A stretch of 39,763 nucleotides of DNA from a virus. The first letter of the stretch is position 1. Each line of letters starts with the position of its first letter. The stretch lies in IMG/VR virus record IMGVR_UViG_3300046703_000051, positions 1 to 39,763 of that record. One strand, written 5' to 3'. Below, piece after piece: positions 6,659 through 13,877 of this stretch. The position numbers and the translations under genes are program-made. The notes below the pieces were generated by a model. It was not told the origin of the DNA. It was given only the letters and a program-made list of their open reading frames with translations, and did not search any database.

Positions 6659-7095
6659 GATGCACCTCCTACCGCTGCCAGGATCTGCTGTAGCAGCGCC
6701 GTGCTGGACGACAGGATGGCCCCAGCGGCGGGCGGAAGGGCCTTGGCTGCCTCCTGTACCCCGCTGGTGACGACCAGGGCCAGGATGGCCGCGCGTTTCG
6801 TCTCCCATGCGTCAGGTGACAGCAGCACGGCGTTGACCTGTTTCCCGATTCGGGCGAGCGAGACAATAACCCCCTGCGCCGCGCGGGTGTGCTGAGGCGT
6901 CAGCGCGCCCTGATCCCGCGCCACGATGATGCTCGTTGACGCCACGGACAGCGACTGCGCCAATAGATTCACCGCGTTTGCCACGGTGACCTGTGGCGGC
7001 GTGGGCGCTACCGGAACGGTCGGGTTGGCCTTGGGGCACGCCGTCAGCAGCAGCGCCAGCAGGACGACGGGGATGAGCTTCGGTGAGGGGCGCAT
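6655..7095 (-). CDS. Predicted lipoprotein (146 aa)
   Basis: MRPSPKLIPVVLLALLLTAC is a signal peptide with an LTAC lipobox (Cys20). The mature part is helical and Ala-rich, with a short Pro-rich linker after the Cys. An AGGTGA ribosome site precedes the ATG. Phage lipoproteins of this size may be outer-membrane spanins, superinfection factors or unknown. The adjacent membrane genes make a lysis or envelope module plausible. Confidence 0.75.
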   Translation of the reverse strand: MRPSPKLIPVVLLALLLTACPKANPTVPVAPTPPQVTVANAVNLLAQSLSVASTSIIVARDQGALTPQHTRAAQGVIVSLARIGKQVNAVLLSPDAWETKRAAILALVVTSGVQEAAKALPPAAGAILSSSTALLQQILAAVGGAS

Positions 7096-7098
7096 GGG

Positions 7099-7293
7099 TC
7101 ACCTATGCAATCGCGGCATCGGCGCGCTGTTCAGATAATCCCACACGCCCAAGATGTTCAACAGCCAGACGCACACAACGACGGCCACAAAGATGTTGAG
7201 GAGCGCCTTGATATTGTCAGCCATGGGAATGGAGCGGTTGACGAGGTACAGCGCAAAGCCTATGACGATCAGCGTGATGACAACTTGTAGCAT
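7099..7293 (-). CDS. Two-span membrane protein, Thivi_2564-like (64 aa)
   Basis: MLQVVITLIVIGFALYLVNR is followed by SIPMADNIKALLNIFVAVVV and a final WLLNILGVWDYL. This matches the small Thivi_2564 membrane family found in many prophages (from memory of the family; function unknown). The start has TAAGGAG 6 nt upstream. Confidence 0.8.
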   Translation of the reverse strand: MLQVVITLIVIGFALYLVNRSIPMADNIKALLNIFVAVVVCVWLLNILGVWDYLNSAPMPRLHR

Positions 7294-7302
7294 TGAGTCT
7301 CC

Positions 7303-7812
7303 TTACGCCACTTGCCTGTAAAACACAATCATGCGATCCGGCGGCGGCCCGAATGCTGATTCGCAACCGACCTTGACGTACTTCTTCCCGTTGATCTCGA
7401 CCGTGATGCCCGGCTCTCCGTCGCGATTGTACGGCATCGTGTCATCTGGGCCGCACGCGAACATACGGAAGCCGACCTGGATGCCAAGTTGCGCCACATT
7501 GGCGGGCTTCGGCGGAGGCGGCGGCGGGATAGGCAATTCTACAGTCGGGTCCGCAACCAGTCCGGCGCCCTCGTAGAGCGTCTCGACAGATCGCGGCTCC
7601 GCGCGGTGCGCGACCACGGTGATAACCGAGCGCGGCACCGGCTTGGCTTCCTGCGGCAGCCCCAGGGCCACCCTGATTGGAGCGTTTTCCAACCAACTAT
7701 CCTTGCGGCTGAGAAAATCCAGCAGCGCTTGTTGGTTCAAGTGATTTGCGCCCTTGAGTTGGGATTGATATTCCATCTCAAAAAGTTGTTCAGGACTTGG
7801 TAACTCGTTCAT
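7303..7812 (-). CDS. Unknown phage protein with Pro linker (169 aa)
   Basis: The start at 7812 (MNELPSPEQLFEMEYQSQL) is set by a strong GGTAGGAG site. An N-terminal helical part is joined by a run of Pro (about residue 94-101) to a beta-rich C-terminal domain (VEINGKKYVKVGCESAFGPP). No known family is recognised. It lies between the DGR-linked gene and the membrane genes. Confidence 0.7.
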   Translation of the reverse strand: MNELPSPEQLFEMEYQSQLKGANHLNQQALLDFLSRKDSWLENAPIRVALGLPQEAKPVPRSVITVVAHRAEPRSVETLYEGAGLVADPTVELPIPPPPPPKPANVAQLGIQVGFRMFACGPDDTMPYNRDGEPGITVEINGKKYVKVGCESAFGPPPDRMIVFYRQVA

Positions 7813-7882
7813 TTTGTCTCCTACCTTTCTTCCCTCATCGCGCACTCGATCTCGAAGCATCGAGGCGCGTAAAACCGTCTGC

Positions 7883-8224
7883 TCACGTTGCCACCTTCAC
7901 CGCCGTAGCCGCCGCCGTAGTCAGCTCCTTCAGAGCCTTCGCCGGGCTCGCTGCGATCTTAGCCTCGTCGTAGCCCAGCGCCACGGGTTTCGCATCCCGC
8001 TCCAACTTTCCAGCGCGGACGCGATACTTATCCTTGCTCGCGGCAAGATCCGCCAGCACGGCCTGATCCATCTGGGCTTCGTTCACTTCGATGTAAGCCG
8101 ACTCGGACTTACCCTTGGCAACTTCTCCCGCGAGCCACTTATCGACTTCGCCGGGACTGGAAAGCTTGTCGAGGGTGATAATCTGGCCCTCGAAGTCTTT
8201 GTTGGTGCGGTAAATAATCAGCAT
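7883..8224 (-). CDS. Unknown protein co-transcribed with the DGR (113 aa)
   Basis: The ATG at 8224 lies inside the 3' end of the reverse transcriptase gene (7-bp overlap) and its TAGGAG ribosome site is within RT codons, so both are on one transcript. The protein (MLIIYRTNKDFEGQIITLDK) is Ala/Lys-rich and soluble, with a mixed N-terminal part. I do not recognise it. The tight link makes it a candidate DGR passenger, or simply the next tail-region gene. Confidence 0.75.
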   Translation of the reverse strand: MLIIYRTNKDFEGQIITLDKLSSPGEVDKWLAGEVAKGKSESAYIEVNEAQMDQAVLADLAASKDKYRVRAGKLERDAKPVALGYDEAKIAASPAKALKELTTAAATAVKVAT

Positions 8225-9267
8225 ACGAATTCTCCTAATGTCGGCTTGGCTTCACGCCACAGTTTCAAACGCAGGCGGTAGGTGTCGGCGTGCGCCAGAT
8301 GCGCAAACCAACTCCTCAAGCACTCGACCGCCTTCTCTCCAGGCAACAGGCCCGCTCTCACCAGTGCGAGCATCTTCCATAGCCGCCCGCGCCCCGCGAC
8401 GACGTTTGAGCGAAGGACGCGCCGATGGTTGTGCCAGATCCGATACCCAAGAAACGGAACCCCAGTCTTCACCGGGAAGATCCTGGTTTTGGGGTTCACG
8501 ACCAAGCCCATCTCCGCGATGTGTCTCTCCAACTTCTCGCGCCACTCCCAAACCGTCTCCCGATCTTCTCCAAGCAAAAGGACATCGTCCATGTACCTGG
8601 TGGCATGTCGGCATTTCAAAACGTGCTTGACGTGATAGTCGAGTCGCGAGCCAACGATGTTTGCGAACCACTGGCTTGTAAGGTTTCCAATCGGAAGACC
8701 GCGCGCGCCGAAGCCGCCCGGAAACAATCCAGCGTCCGACGTGTAGCTCCCCAATATCCTCCGGCACAGTTCCAGAACGCGAGTATCCGCGATCCGCCAT
8801 TCCAATTCTCGCATCACCAGACCGTGCGGGATGGAATCAAAGAACTTTCGCAAGTCGAGCTTGAGAGCGTAGGTGATTCCCGGTTTCCGAAGGTAGCCCG
8901 TAACTCGGTCGATGGCCTTGTGTGTTCCCTTGCCCACTCGGCAGGCATACGTATCGTGAATGAACGTCTCCTCAAACAGCGGAGCGATGACGGAACAAAG
9001 CGCTTGATGCACGATCCGGTCGGAGAATGGCGCGATACGGATGATCCGCTCCTTTGGCTCGTAAATTACCTTCTCTCGGTAAACTCCAGGACGCCATTCG
9101 AGAGATTGAATCCGGTCACGCAACGCGGCCAGATTCTCACCCAAGTTGGCCGTGAACCGCACCACGTCGGGGCGTGTGCGCTTGCCCTTTCTCGCGCGTT
9201 CATACGCGCGGTAAAGATTCCCGAAGTCGTGGACTTTGGCGAACAGATGTTTGTACGTGTGGGGCAT
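8218..9267 (-). CDS. DGR reverse transcriptase (349 aa)
   Basis: An RNA-directed DNA polymerase with the order expected for DGR enzymes: KLDLRKFFDSIPH (first catalytic Asp), GLPIGNLTSQWFANI (the DGR-type IGxxxSQ motif), TRYMDDVLLLG (YMDD active site), and a thumb region after GVPFLGYRIWH. It copies the TR RNA into cDNA with errors at adenines, which then replaces VR. The start at 9267 (MPHTYKHLFAKVHDF) matches the usual N-terminus. The open frame continues upstream to 9528 but that part is TR and spacer. It overlaps the 113-aa gene by 7 bp. Confidence 0.95.
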   Translation of the reverse strand: MPHTYKHLFAKVHDFGNLYRAYERARKGKRTRPDVVRFTANLGENLAALRDRIQSLEWRPGVYREKVIYEPKERIIRIAPFSDRIVHQALCSVIAPLFEETFIHDTYACRVGKGTHKAIDRVTGYLRKPGITYALKLDLRKFFDSIPHGLVMRELEWRIADTRVLELCRRILGSYTSDAGLFPGGFGARGLPIGNLTSQWFANIVGSRLDYHVKHVLKCRHATRYMDDVLLLGEDRETVWEWREKLERHIAEMGLVVNPKTRIFPVKTGVPFLGYRIWHNHRRVLRSNVVAGRGRLWKMLALVRAGLLPGEKAVECLRSWFAHLAHADTYRLRLKLWREAKPTLGEFVC

Positions 9268-9416
9268 GAAGGGTTCCGGCTTCAGATTTCGCTGGGCTAC
9301 TCTCTGTCGCCGGATGGTTTTATGTTTGATCCCAACTTCGGGATACAGGACTTGGGCGTGGTGTGCGCGCACTATGACCGCGATCCGTGGATCGCAAGTT
9401 GCTACGAGCGCACAAT

Positions 9417-9528
9417 TGACCGGGCGAAACCCGATATTGTTGTTGGAGTTCTCTGGCGAGTTGTTGGCGTTTGCGTTACGCACTCCTGCGTTCGACTCGT
9501 TGTTCCAGTTCCCACTCACGATGAGCAT
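9417..9528 (-). other. DGR template repeat (TR)
   Basis: A 112-bp segment aligns without gaps to 9947-10058. Counting from 9421 (108 bp), 24 positions differ and every one is A in TR (T on the plus strand). 24 of 34 adenines are changed and none of the 74 other positions. On the coding strand it is dense in AAC codons (11 AAC, 1 AAT), the usual design for maximising residue choice. It lies between avd and RT; its 5' end overlaps the last codons of avd. Confidence 0.97.
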
Positions 9529-9896
9529 TTATCGCCCTCATCCTTTTTCGCCGATCCTATCCAGCCGCCAAGTTGCCTACCCACTTCCCCAACTAACCCG
9601 GAGACGTGTTCAAACTGCTTGACGCTAGTCAGGTGCAACGAAACCGACAACCGCAACAATAAACGCAGGCCGTCAAGTTCTACGCTTGCCTGTTGCAGGT
9701 TGTGTAATCTTTGCTGCTTCGGGGCGGCGTAAGCCGACACACAAAATCGGAATACTCGAAGCAGGCAATCCAGAGTCTGTTGCCCACATGTCGGTCGTAT
9801 CCACTTCGGCCACTTTCCAACGTGAGGGATAAGCCACAATCCTAAATCGTGGATAGCTTGACAGATCGACTGTTCTTCAAACCTCTGGTAACTCAT
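9516..9896 (-). CDS. avd: DGR accessory variability determinant Avd (126 aa)
   Basis: A small helical protein whose C-terminal half matches the Avd four-helix bundle: DGLRLLLRLSVSLHLTSVKQ, FEHVSGLVGEVGRQLGGWIG, as in other DGRs where Avd forms a basic pentameric barrel that binds RT and RNA. The start at 9896 (MSYQRFEEQSICQAIHDLGL) is preferred; a TTG at 9920 would add eight residues. Its stop lies within TR. The order VR, avd, TR, RT is that of many phage DGRs. Confidence 0.88.
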   Translation of the reverse strand: MSYQRFEEQSICQAIHDLGLWLIPHVGKWPKWIRPTCGQQTLDCLLRVFRFCVSAYAAPKQQRLHNLQQASVELDGLRLLLRLSVSLHLTSVKQFEHVSGLVGEVGRQLGGWIGSAKKDEGDKCSS

Positions 9897-9946
9897 AAAG
9901 TCAAAACCGCCAAAGTCCAAACATCAAAAGTCAAAAGCTTTTCACC
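9897..9946 (-). promoter_or_regulatory. Spacer between VR and avd with AAAGTCAAA repeats and AAAAGCTTTT palindrome
   Basis: The plus strand carries AAAGTCAAA, AAAGTCCAA and AAAAGTCAAA in close succession, then the 10-bp palindrome AAAAGCTTTT at 9933-9942 touching the stop of the variable protein gene. In some DGRs a hairpin just past VR helps target replacement. This short palindrome has no loop and is only a candidate. Confidence 0.4.
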
Positions 9947-12065
9947 TGACCGGGCGAAACCCGAGACTGCTGCCGGAGGACCCCGGCGAGTAGTAGGCGG
10001 GCGCGCTACGCACCCCTGCGAGCGACCCGTCGTCCCAGTCCCCACCCACGAAGAGCATAGCCGGAAGACCTTCCGTATACCCGCCGGTTGCGGGGTTGTA
10101 CGATTGCCCCTGAAAATTGTACGCGTAGTCGCCTTCGGTGCCCCACGCGACGCCAGTTCCCGGAGAAGCCGTTTTCAACCCGCCGAAGAACTGCGCCGTC
10201 CACTCCCAGGCATTCCCGACGGCGTCGGAAATCCCAGCCGGACTGTACCAGGACCTCGTCGCGGCAGTGGCCCATCCCGACGTGCGCGGCCCGGTGCCTG
10301 TGAGCGTTCTCCCACTAACGGTCGGATCGGCTGTGGCTTGTTGCGCTCCGGTGGTGTTCCAGGACGGCGGCGCGGCGTTGCCTGCGATTGTGGCGTCGGC
10401 GATGTTGTCCTCGTAAGTCGTGGTGGAGTTGTTGCCAATTGTGACCAGAAACTTGTAGGCCGTCCCGCCAACCAAGGTCCGATAAACATCGCGCGCCGTC
10501 GTTCCTACCGCGCCGACGGGAATTGCGGAGAGCGCCACCTTGCCATTGGTGGTGTAGTCCACCACCGTGACAGCCGTGCTGGCCGCCCCACCCAGCGTTT
10601 TCCCGTAGAAATTCACCAGAGTTACCTTGTACAGGTAAGCGCCGTTGCCCAGAACGCCCGCGCCCGTCCCCGCGAGTGCGGTCGTAGCAGCTGCGGGATC
10701 GGCTTGATACCCCGCGCCGTCGCTGCTCGATCCGCTCCCCGTGTTTCCGTTCATGACGGCGGGAGTGACCGAGCCCGGATTGAATTGCACGGCCATTAGC
10801 CACTCGGCCCAAGTGGGCAGGCGCAACCCGCTCTGCGCGGCAACCTGCATCGTGGACCAGCCGTCGATGGAAACCCACGGCACCACACCGTAGCGCGAAG
10901 CGGGGTATGCGCTCGACCCGGCGGCGCTCGCCGTTGCGTCTTCGTGTGACGCCTCGTAGATCCCGAACGCCACGCCGCCGACTCGCACCATTCCGGGCAA
11001 CGGGACACCGGCAGGCAGATCCTGCATCGCGCGAAACGGCGCGACCATGTTCAGTTTGTCATTGCTGGTGATCGAGTACTGGAAGATCCCACCCGTCGCG
11101 GCCATCGTCGTGTTCACGGCCGGAGCCAGCGTTACCAGCGCCGTGTCCGCCACATCGACGGTGTATGTCGTCGCGGTGTTGTTTGAGATGGTGGCGATGT
11201 AATATTGGAGCACCCCATTCGCCACGCTTCCATAGATTTTCCGCGACGTGGTGCCGGTTTCTCCGAGCGGGATGGCCGTCAAGTTGATCTTCCCGTTGGC
11301 AGTTTTGTCAACCACCGTCGCGGCGGCGCTCAGTATGCCCCGTTGCGTTTCTCCGAGTGCGTTCACAAAAGTGACACTGTAGATGTGCACGCCATTGTCC
11401 ACGCTGCCAGCACCGGAACCAAGAGCCGTGGTTGGGGCTGTGGCCATGGAGATCCTAACCGCCACGCCATTGTGGAAATAGCCGATAAGGCAGACGTTCG
11501 CGGCGGTGTACCCGCTCGGAACGAGTCCGCTCGGATGACTGATCCCGATGGCCGTCAGTTTCGGTCCGGCGGCGGTCAGGAACATCGCGTAGTCGGTTCC
11601 GATAGCGCGCGTGCCCGTGTCGAGCGCCGTGAAGGTAACATTCCCGCCGGCATAGGATAGCGACGCTCCACCAGATGGTACACAGCCTCCGGCAGATACG
11701 GAAACCGTGTCGGCGTCAACCCAGCCAAGCATCAGGCCGACGCGAGCGCCAAGAAATGCCGCCCCGGACAGCCCGCTATCCCCCAGCGTCCCCGCCCCCG
11801 TCCACTTGGGCAGGTAGTTCGGGGTGCCGGTGCCGGTGACGCTTGCGCCCGGCCCCGTGAGGGTCCAAGTATTCAGCGCCGTGCAGACGTAGAGGCCCGC
11901 GCCCGTCCCACTCTTGTAAAATTCATCGGCCTCCGGTGACGGCCGACAGGTGCTCGGCAGCGTCGCGCCCTGCCACACACTCGACGATCCCGGAGTACGG
12001 TTGCGGCCGGCTTGTGCGAATGCAAGGCCGGCGAACACGGCGATGGCCAGCAGTAGTTTTCTCAT
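9942..12065 (-). CDS. DGR variable protein with signal peptide and C-type-lectin-like VR domain (707 aa)
   Basis: Residues 1-19 (MRKLLLAIAVFAGLAFAQA) form a clear Sec signal peptide. Residues 80-100 (NYLPKWTGAGTLGDSG) resemble phage tail-fibre repeats. Two homologous domains of about 100 aa (213-315 and 462-565; shared NGxxxYxVTxVN, NGKxxLxAIPxG, TTxRxxYxxxxxG, NNxTTTY) look like Ig/FN3 folds. The second interrupts an FGE-sulfatase/C-type-lectin-like domain (about 350-450 plus 570-707; RLPTWAEWLMAVQF, GISDAVGNAWEWTAQ). Residues about 670-707 are the VR, ending SLGFRPVR. It probably displays a diversified ligand-binding surface, either on the virion tail or, given the signal peptide, on the lysogen. 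Confidence 0.92.
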   Translation of the reverse strand: MRKLLLAIAVFAGLAFAQAGRNRTPGSSSVWQGATLPSTCRPSPEADEFYKSGTGAGLYVCTALNTWTLTGPGASVTGTGTPNYLPKWTGAGTLGDSGLSGAAFLGARVGLMLGWVDADTVSVSAGGCVPSGGASLSYAGGNVTFTALDTGTRAIGTDYAMFLTAAGPKLTAIGISHPSGLVPSGYTAANVCLIGYFHNGVAVRISMATAPTTALGSGAGSVDNGVHIYSVTFVNALGETQRGILSAAATVVDKTANGKINLTAIPLGETGTTSRKIYGSVANGVLQYYIATISNNTATTYTVDVADTALVTLAPAVNTTMAATGGIFQYSITSNDKLNMVAPFRAMQDLPAGVPLPGMVRVGGVAFGIYEASHEDATASAAGSSAYPASRYGVVPWVSIDGWSTMQVAAQSGLRLPTWAEWLMAVQFNPGSVTPAVMNGNTGSGSSSDGAGYQADPAAATTALAGTGAGVLGNGAYLYKVTLVNFYGKTLGGAASTAVTVVDYTTNGKVALSAIPVGAVGTTARDVYRTLVGGTAYKFLVTIGNNSTTTYEDNIADATIAGNAAPPSWNTTGAQQATADPTVSGRTLTGTGPRTSGWATAATRSWYSPAGISDAVGNAWEWTAQFFGGLKTASPGTGVAWGTEGDYAYNFQGQSYNPATGGYTEGLPAMLFVGGDWDDGSLAGVRSAPAYYSPGSSGSSLGFRPVR
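9947..10058 (-). other. DGR variable repeat (VR)
   Basis: It forms the 3' end of the variable protein gene and matches TR except at TR adenines. The invariant GGGTTTCGCCCGGTCA at its 3' end is the candidate initiation-of-mutagenic-homing stretch. TR Asn codons become Asp, Leu, Ser, Pro, Tyr or Gly in VR, so this copy has been diversified at least once. Confidence 0.97.
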
Positions 12066-12088
12066 GGGTTTCTCCTATCAGTGCAGTA

Positions 12089-12313
12089 TTAGTCGAAACA
12101 GTCGTGCCAGTCAGGCCCGATCAGTAGTTGCTCCATGTCCTCGGGGCCGGGCACGCCGCCCAACAATGGGCACGGTTCCGGCTTTCTCCGCCGGCAGGCC
12201 CGCTGTACCGGCCCGCCGTGTGCCTGTCGCTTGCGCGCCCGGTATCGCTGCGTCCGCGCACGACTCCAGCACTTCTCGCAGTGGCCGCAGTAGCAGGTAG
12301 CCCGTACCGGCAC
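12089..12313 (-). CDS. Small Cys-rich basic protein (74 aa), GTG start
   Basis: GTG at 12313, one base past the upstream stop, opens VPVRATCYCGHCEKCWSRAR. The CxCxxCxxC cluster and Arg-rich stretch (RTQRYRARKRQ) suggest a zinc-binding nucleic-acid protein, like the short zinc-ribbon proteins common in phage genomes. The alternative ATGA frame (to 12121) has poorer composition. It lies just upstream of the DGR variable protein. Confidence 0.55.
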   Translation of the reverse strand: MPVRATCYCGHCEKCWSRARTQRYRARKRQAHGGPVQRACRRRKPEPCPLLGGVPGPEDMEQLLIGPDWHDCFD

Positions 12314-12314
12314 G

Positions 12315-12803
12315 TCATCCCTCGCACGGCTCCCACGCAATCTCGCTGTCTGGCAACCCGCACCTATCCTCCCGCGCGCAACAGGCCAGTAGCACGCCCG
12401 CAAACTGCTGAGTGCAGGTGTCCAGGCGTGCCGACCACGACACCGGGAATATGGTCGGGTTGCTCGCGGTCAGATCCAACCGCGTGATCGAGAACGTCGC
12501 GGTTGCCACGCCGCCCCCAATCAGCACCGATGCCGGGCCGGTGAATCCAGTCGGCAGAGTCACCGTCACGGTGACACCCGGAGCCTTCGCCGGCGCGGTC
12601 AGGGTGATGGTGCAAGCGGTCGTGTCGCCCGGCTCCATCTCCGTCGCGGCACAGGCGAACGCGGACAGGGCAACCTTGGGCTTCAGGAGGATACTCCAGA
12701 CTTTCTCGGTGATGCCCTGCTTCACGACCACTTGTACGGTTTGCGCCGGCAACGCGCTGGCGAACAGCGCGGCGGCGAGTAGGAACAGCGTTGCGAGTCT
12801 CAT
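12315..12803 (-). CDS. Exported Ig-like protein (162 aa)
   Basis: MRLATLFLLAAALFASALPA is a signal peptide. The mature part is beta-rich with a pattern like bacterial Ig/BACON-type domains (CTITLTAPAKAPGVTVTVTL). Six or more Cys near the C-terminus (CTQQF, LACCARED, CGLP, EPCEG) suggest disulfides outside the cytoplasm. The AAGGAG site 7 nt before ATG 12803 sets the start. It is next to the exported DGR target, so the two may act at the same place. Confidence 0.75.
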   Translation of the reverse strand: MRLATLFLLAAALFASALPAQTVQVVVKQGITEKVWSILLKPKVALSAFACAATEMEPGDTTACTITLTAPAKAPGVTVTVTLPTGFTGPASVLIGGGVATATFSITRLDLTASNPTIFPVSWSARLDTCTQQFAGVLLACCAREDRCGLPDSEIAWEPCEG

Positions 12804-12814
12804 ACAAATTCTCC

Positions 12815-12844
12815 TTGACGTGCCATCAGCGCCCATGGTATAAA
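12815..12844 (+). promoter_or_regulatory. Promoter of the plus-strand metalloprotease gene
   Basis: TTGACG (12815-12820) and TATAAA (12839-12844) are 18 bp apart on the plus strand. The start codon follows 5 nt after the -10, so the transcript would be nearly leaderless. It lies in the 46-bp gap between two divergent genes. Confidence 0.55.
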
Positions 12845-12849
12845 CGGGC

Positions 12850-13524
12850 ATGGTTAAAAACAAAGCAGCGGTAGCGCTCGGACGCCTCGGCGGCAAGGCT
12901 AAGGCCAAACTCCCCAGGGGATTCGCCGCGATGGACCCGAAACGCCTCAGCGGGATCGCGCGTAAGGCGGCGGCGAAGCGGTGGAAGAAGCCCCTGGCCG
13001 TCCTGGCGCTGGCAGTTCTTCTGCCCGCGCTCATGGCGGCCCAAGGCGAGCCGGCCTTCATTCCGCGGTGGCCGGGCAACGGCCCTATCCGCTACGTCAT
13101 CGACTCCAGCGCGGAAGCGTACCGCCCGGAGATCCTGACCGCGCTCAACGTCTGGGGTAGAGAGTTGCTTGCCGGATCTTTTGTCGAGGTCCAAGACCCT
13201 TCCTGGAATCGAACCATCGTGTTTCGCGTAGCGCCCTTCGGCCCCGGAAACACATTCCTGGCCATGAGCATGTACCCGGCGCCCCTGATCGTCGAGCCGT
13301 GGGCTGGTGACGTGACGCTCAACTCCGATGCCGGCTGGAACCGTGCCGAGATGCGCTCGCTTCTGGTCCCGCTGCTCATCCATGAAATCGGTCACGCACT
13401 GGGCATGGGCCATTCGTGGCAATCCGATTCCGTGATGTTTCCGAATATCGACCCGAGGAACGTGCAGTTGGGCACCGCGGACCGCCGCCTGTTTTGGTGC
13501 CTCTATAACGGCGTGTGCAGATAG
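12850..13524 (+). CDS. Matrixin-like secreted zinc metalloprotease (224 aa), opposite strand
   Basis: HEIGHALGMGHSW (about residues 177-189) is the HExxHxxGxxH zinc site of metzincins and SVMFPN provides the Met-turn expected in matrixins. The N-terminus (KAAVALGRLGGKAKAK and IARKAAAKRW) resembles a small stand-alone phage protein. It is followed by a hydrophobic KPLAVLALAVLLPALMAAQG export segment, so the gene looks like a fusion. It is the only plus-strand gene in the late region, has its own promoter, and ends 2 bp from the convergent gene. This is typical of a moron expressed in the lysogen. The substrate is unknown. Confidence 0.88.
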   Translation: MVKNKAAVALGRLGGKAKAKLPRGFAAMDPKRLSGIARKAAAKRWKKPLAVLALAVLLPALMAAQGEPAFIPRWPGNGPIRYVIDSSAEAYRPEILTALNVWGRELLAGSFVEVQDPSWNRTIVFRVAPFGPGNTFLAMSMYPAPLIVEPWAGDVTLNSDAGWNRAEMRSLLVPLLIHEIGHALGMGHSWQSDSVMFPNIDPRNVQLGTADRRLFWCLYNGVCR

Positions 13525-13526
13525 CC

Positions 13527-13877
13527 TCATCGGACCGCACTCCTCAGGTTCCGTCCCCCGTCGATGCACCCAATCCCGGCCATGCCAAGGTTCGTCCAGG
13601 TGACGGCGCGCTGAAGCGATGGCCGCTTCCGCATTGCAATCTCGCTCCCCGCTAGCCACCCGCCGCGGATTCCAATCGACAGCGCCAAGCCCCGCGTTCC
13701 GAATCGTCCATCACGGCTCCGCATGATCGGGTTTGACTCGCCACCACCCCAAGACGTGCTAATCGCAAACGCGCCGGAGGCAACAAGGGCGGCCTGACTC
13801 GCGCGGAATAGCCAACGCGGGGCGGCCTGCACAGCGGATGCCACAAACAGAAATGCGCAGATGGTCAGCAGTCTCAC
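13527..13877 (-). CDS. Exported unknown protein (116 aa), GTG start
   Basis: GTG at 13877 overlaps the previous stop (GTGA) and begins VRLLTICAFLFVASAVQAAP, a signal peptide. The remainder is Gly/Arg-rich with short hydrophobic stretches (WLFRASQAALVASGAFAIST, LALSIGIRGGWLAGSEIAMR). It may be anchored in, or attached to, the envelope. It is the third predicted exported product in the DGR neighbourhood on this strand. Confidence 0.65.
   Translation of the reverse strand: MRLLTICAFLFVASAVQAAPRWLFRASQAALVASGAFAISTSWGGGESNPIMRSRDGRFGTRGLALSIGIRGGWLAGSEIAMRKRPSLQRAVTWTNLGMAGIGCIDGGRNLRSAVR

Noticed and set aside
8218-9267. Group II intron or retron reverse transcriptase
   Set aside because: The IGNLTSQ motif, adjacent Avd and adenine-specific TR/VR pair identify a DGR; no intron RNA or retron msr/msd is seen.
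9268-9528. RT start at 9528
   Set aside because: The first 37 residues translate TR itself and the following 50 match no RT; ATG 9267 gives the normal N-terminus.
8425-9732. 435-codon plus-strand open frame
   Set aside because: It is antisense to the reverse transcriptase, TR and avd, whose motifs are clear. No promoter, ribosome site or domain is visible on this strand.
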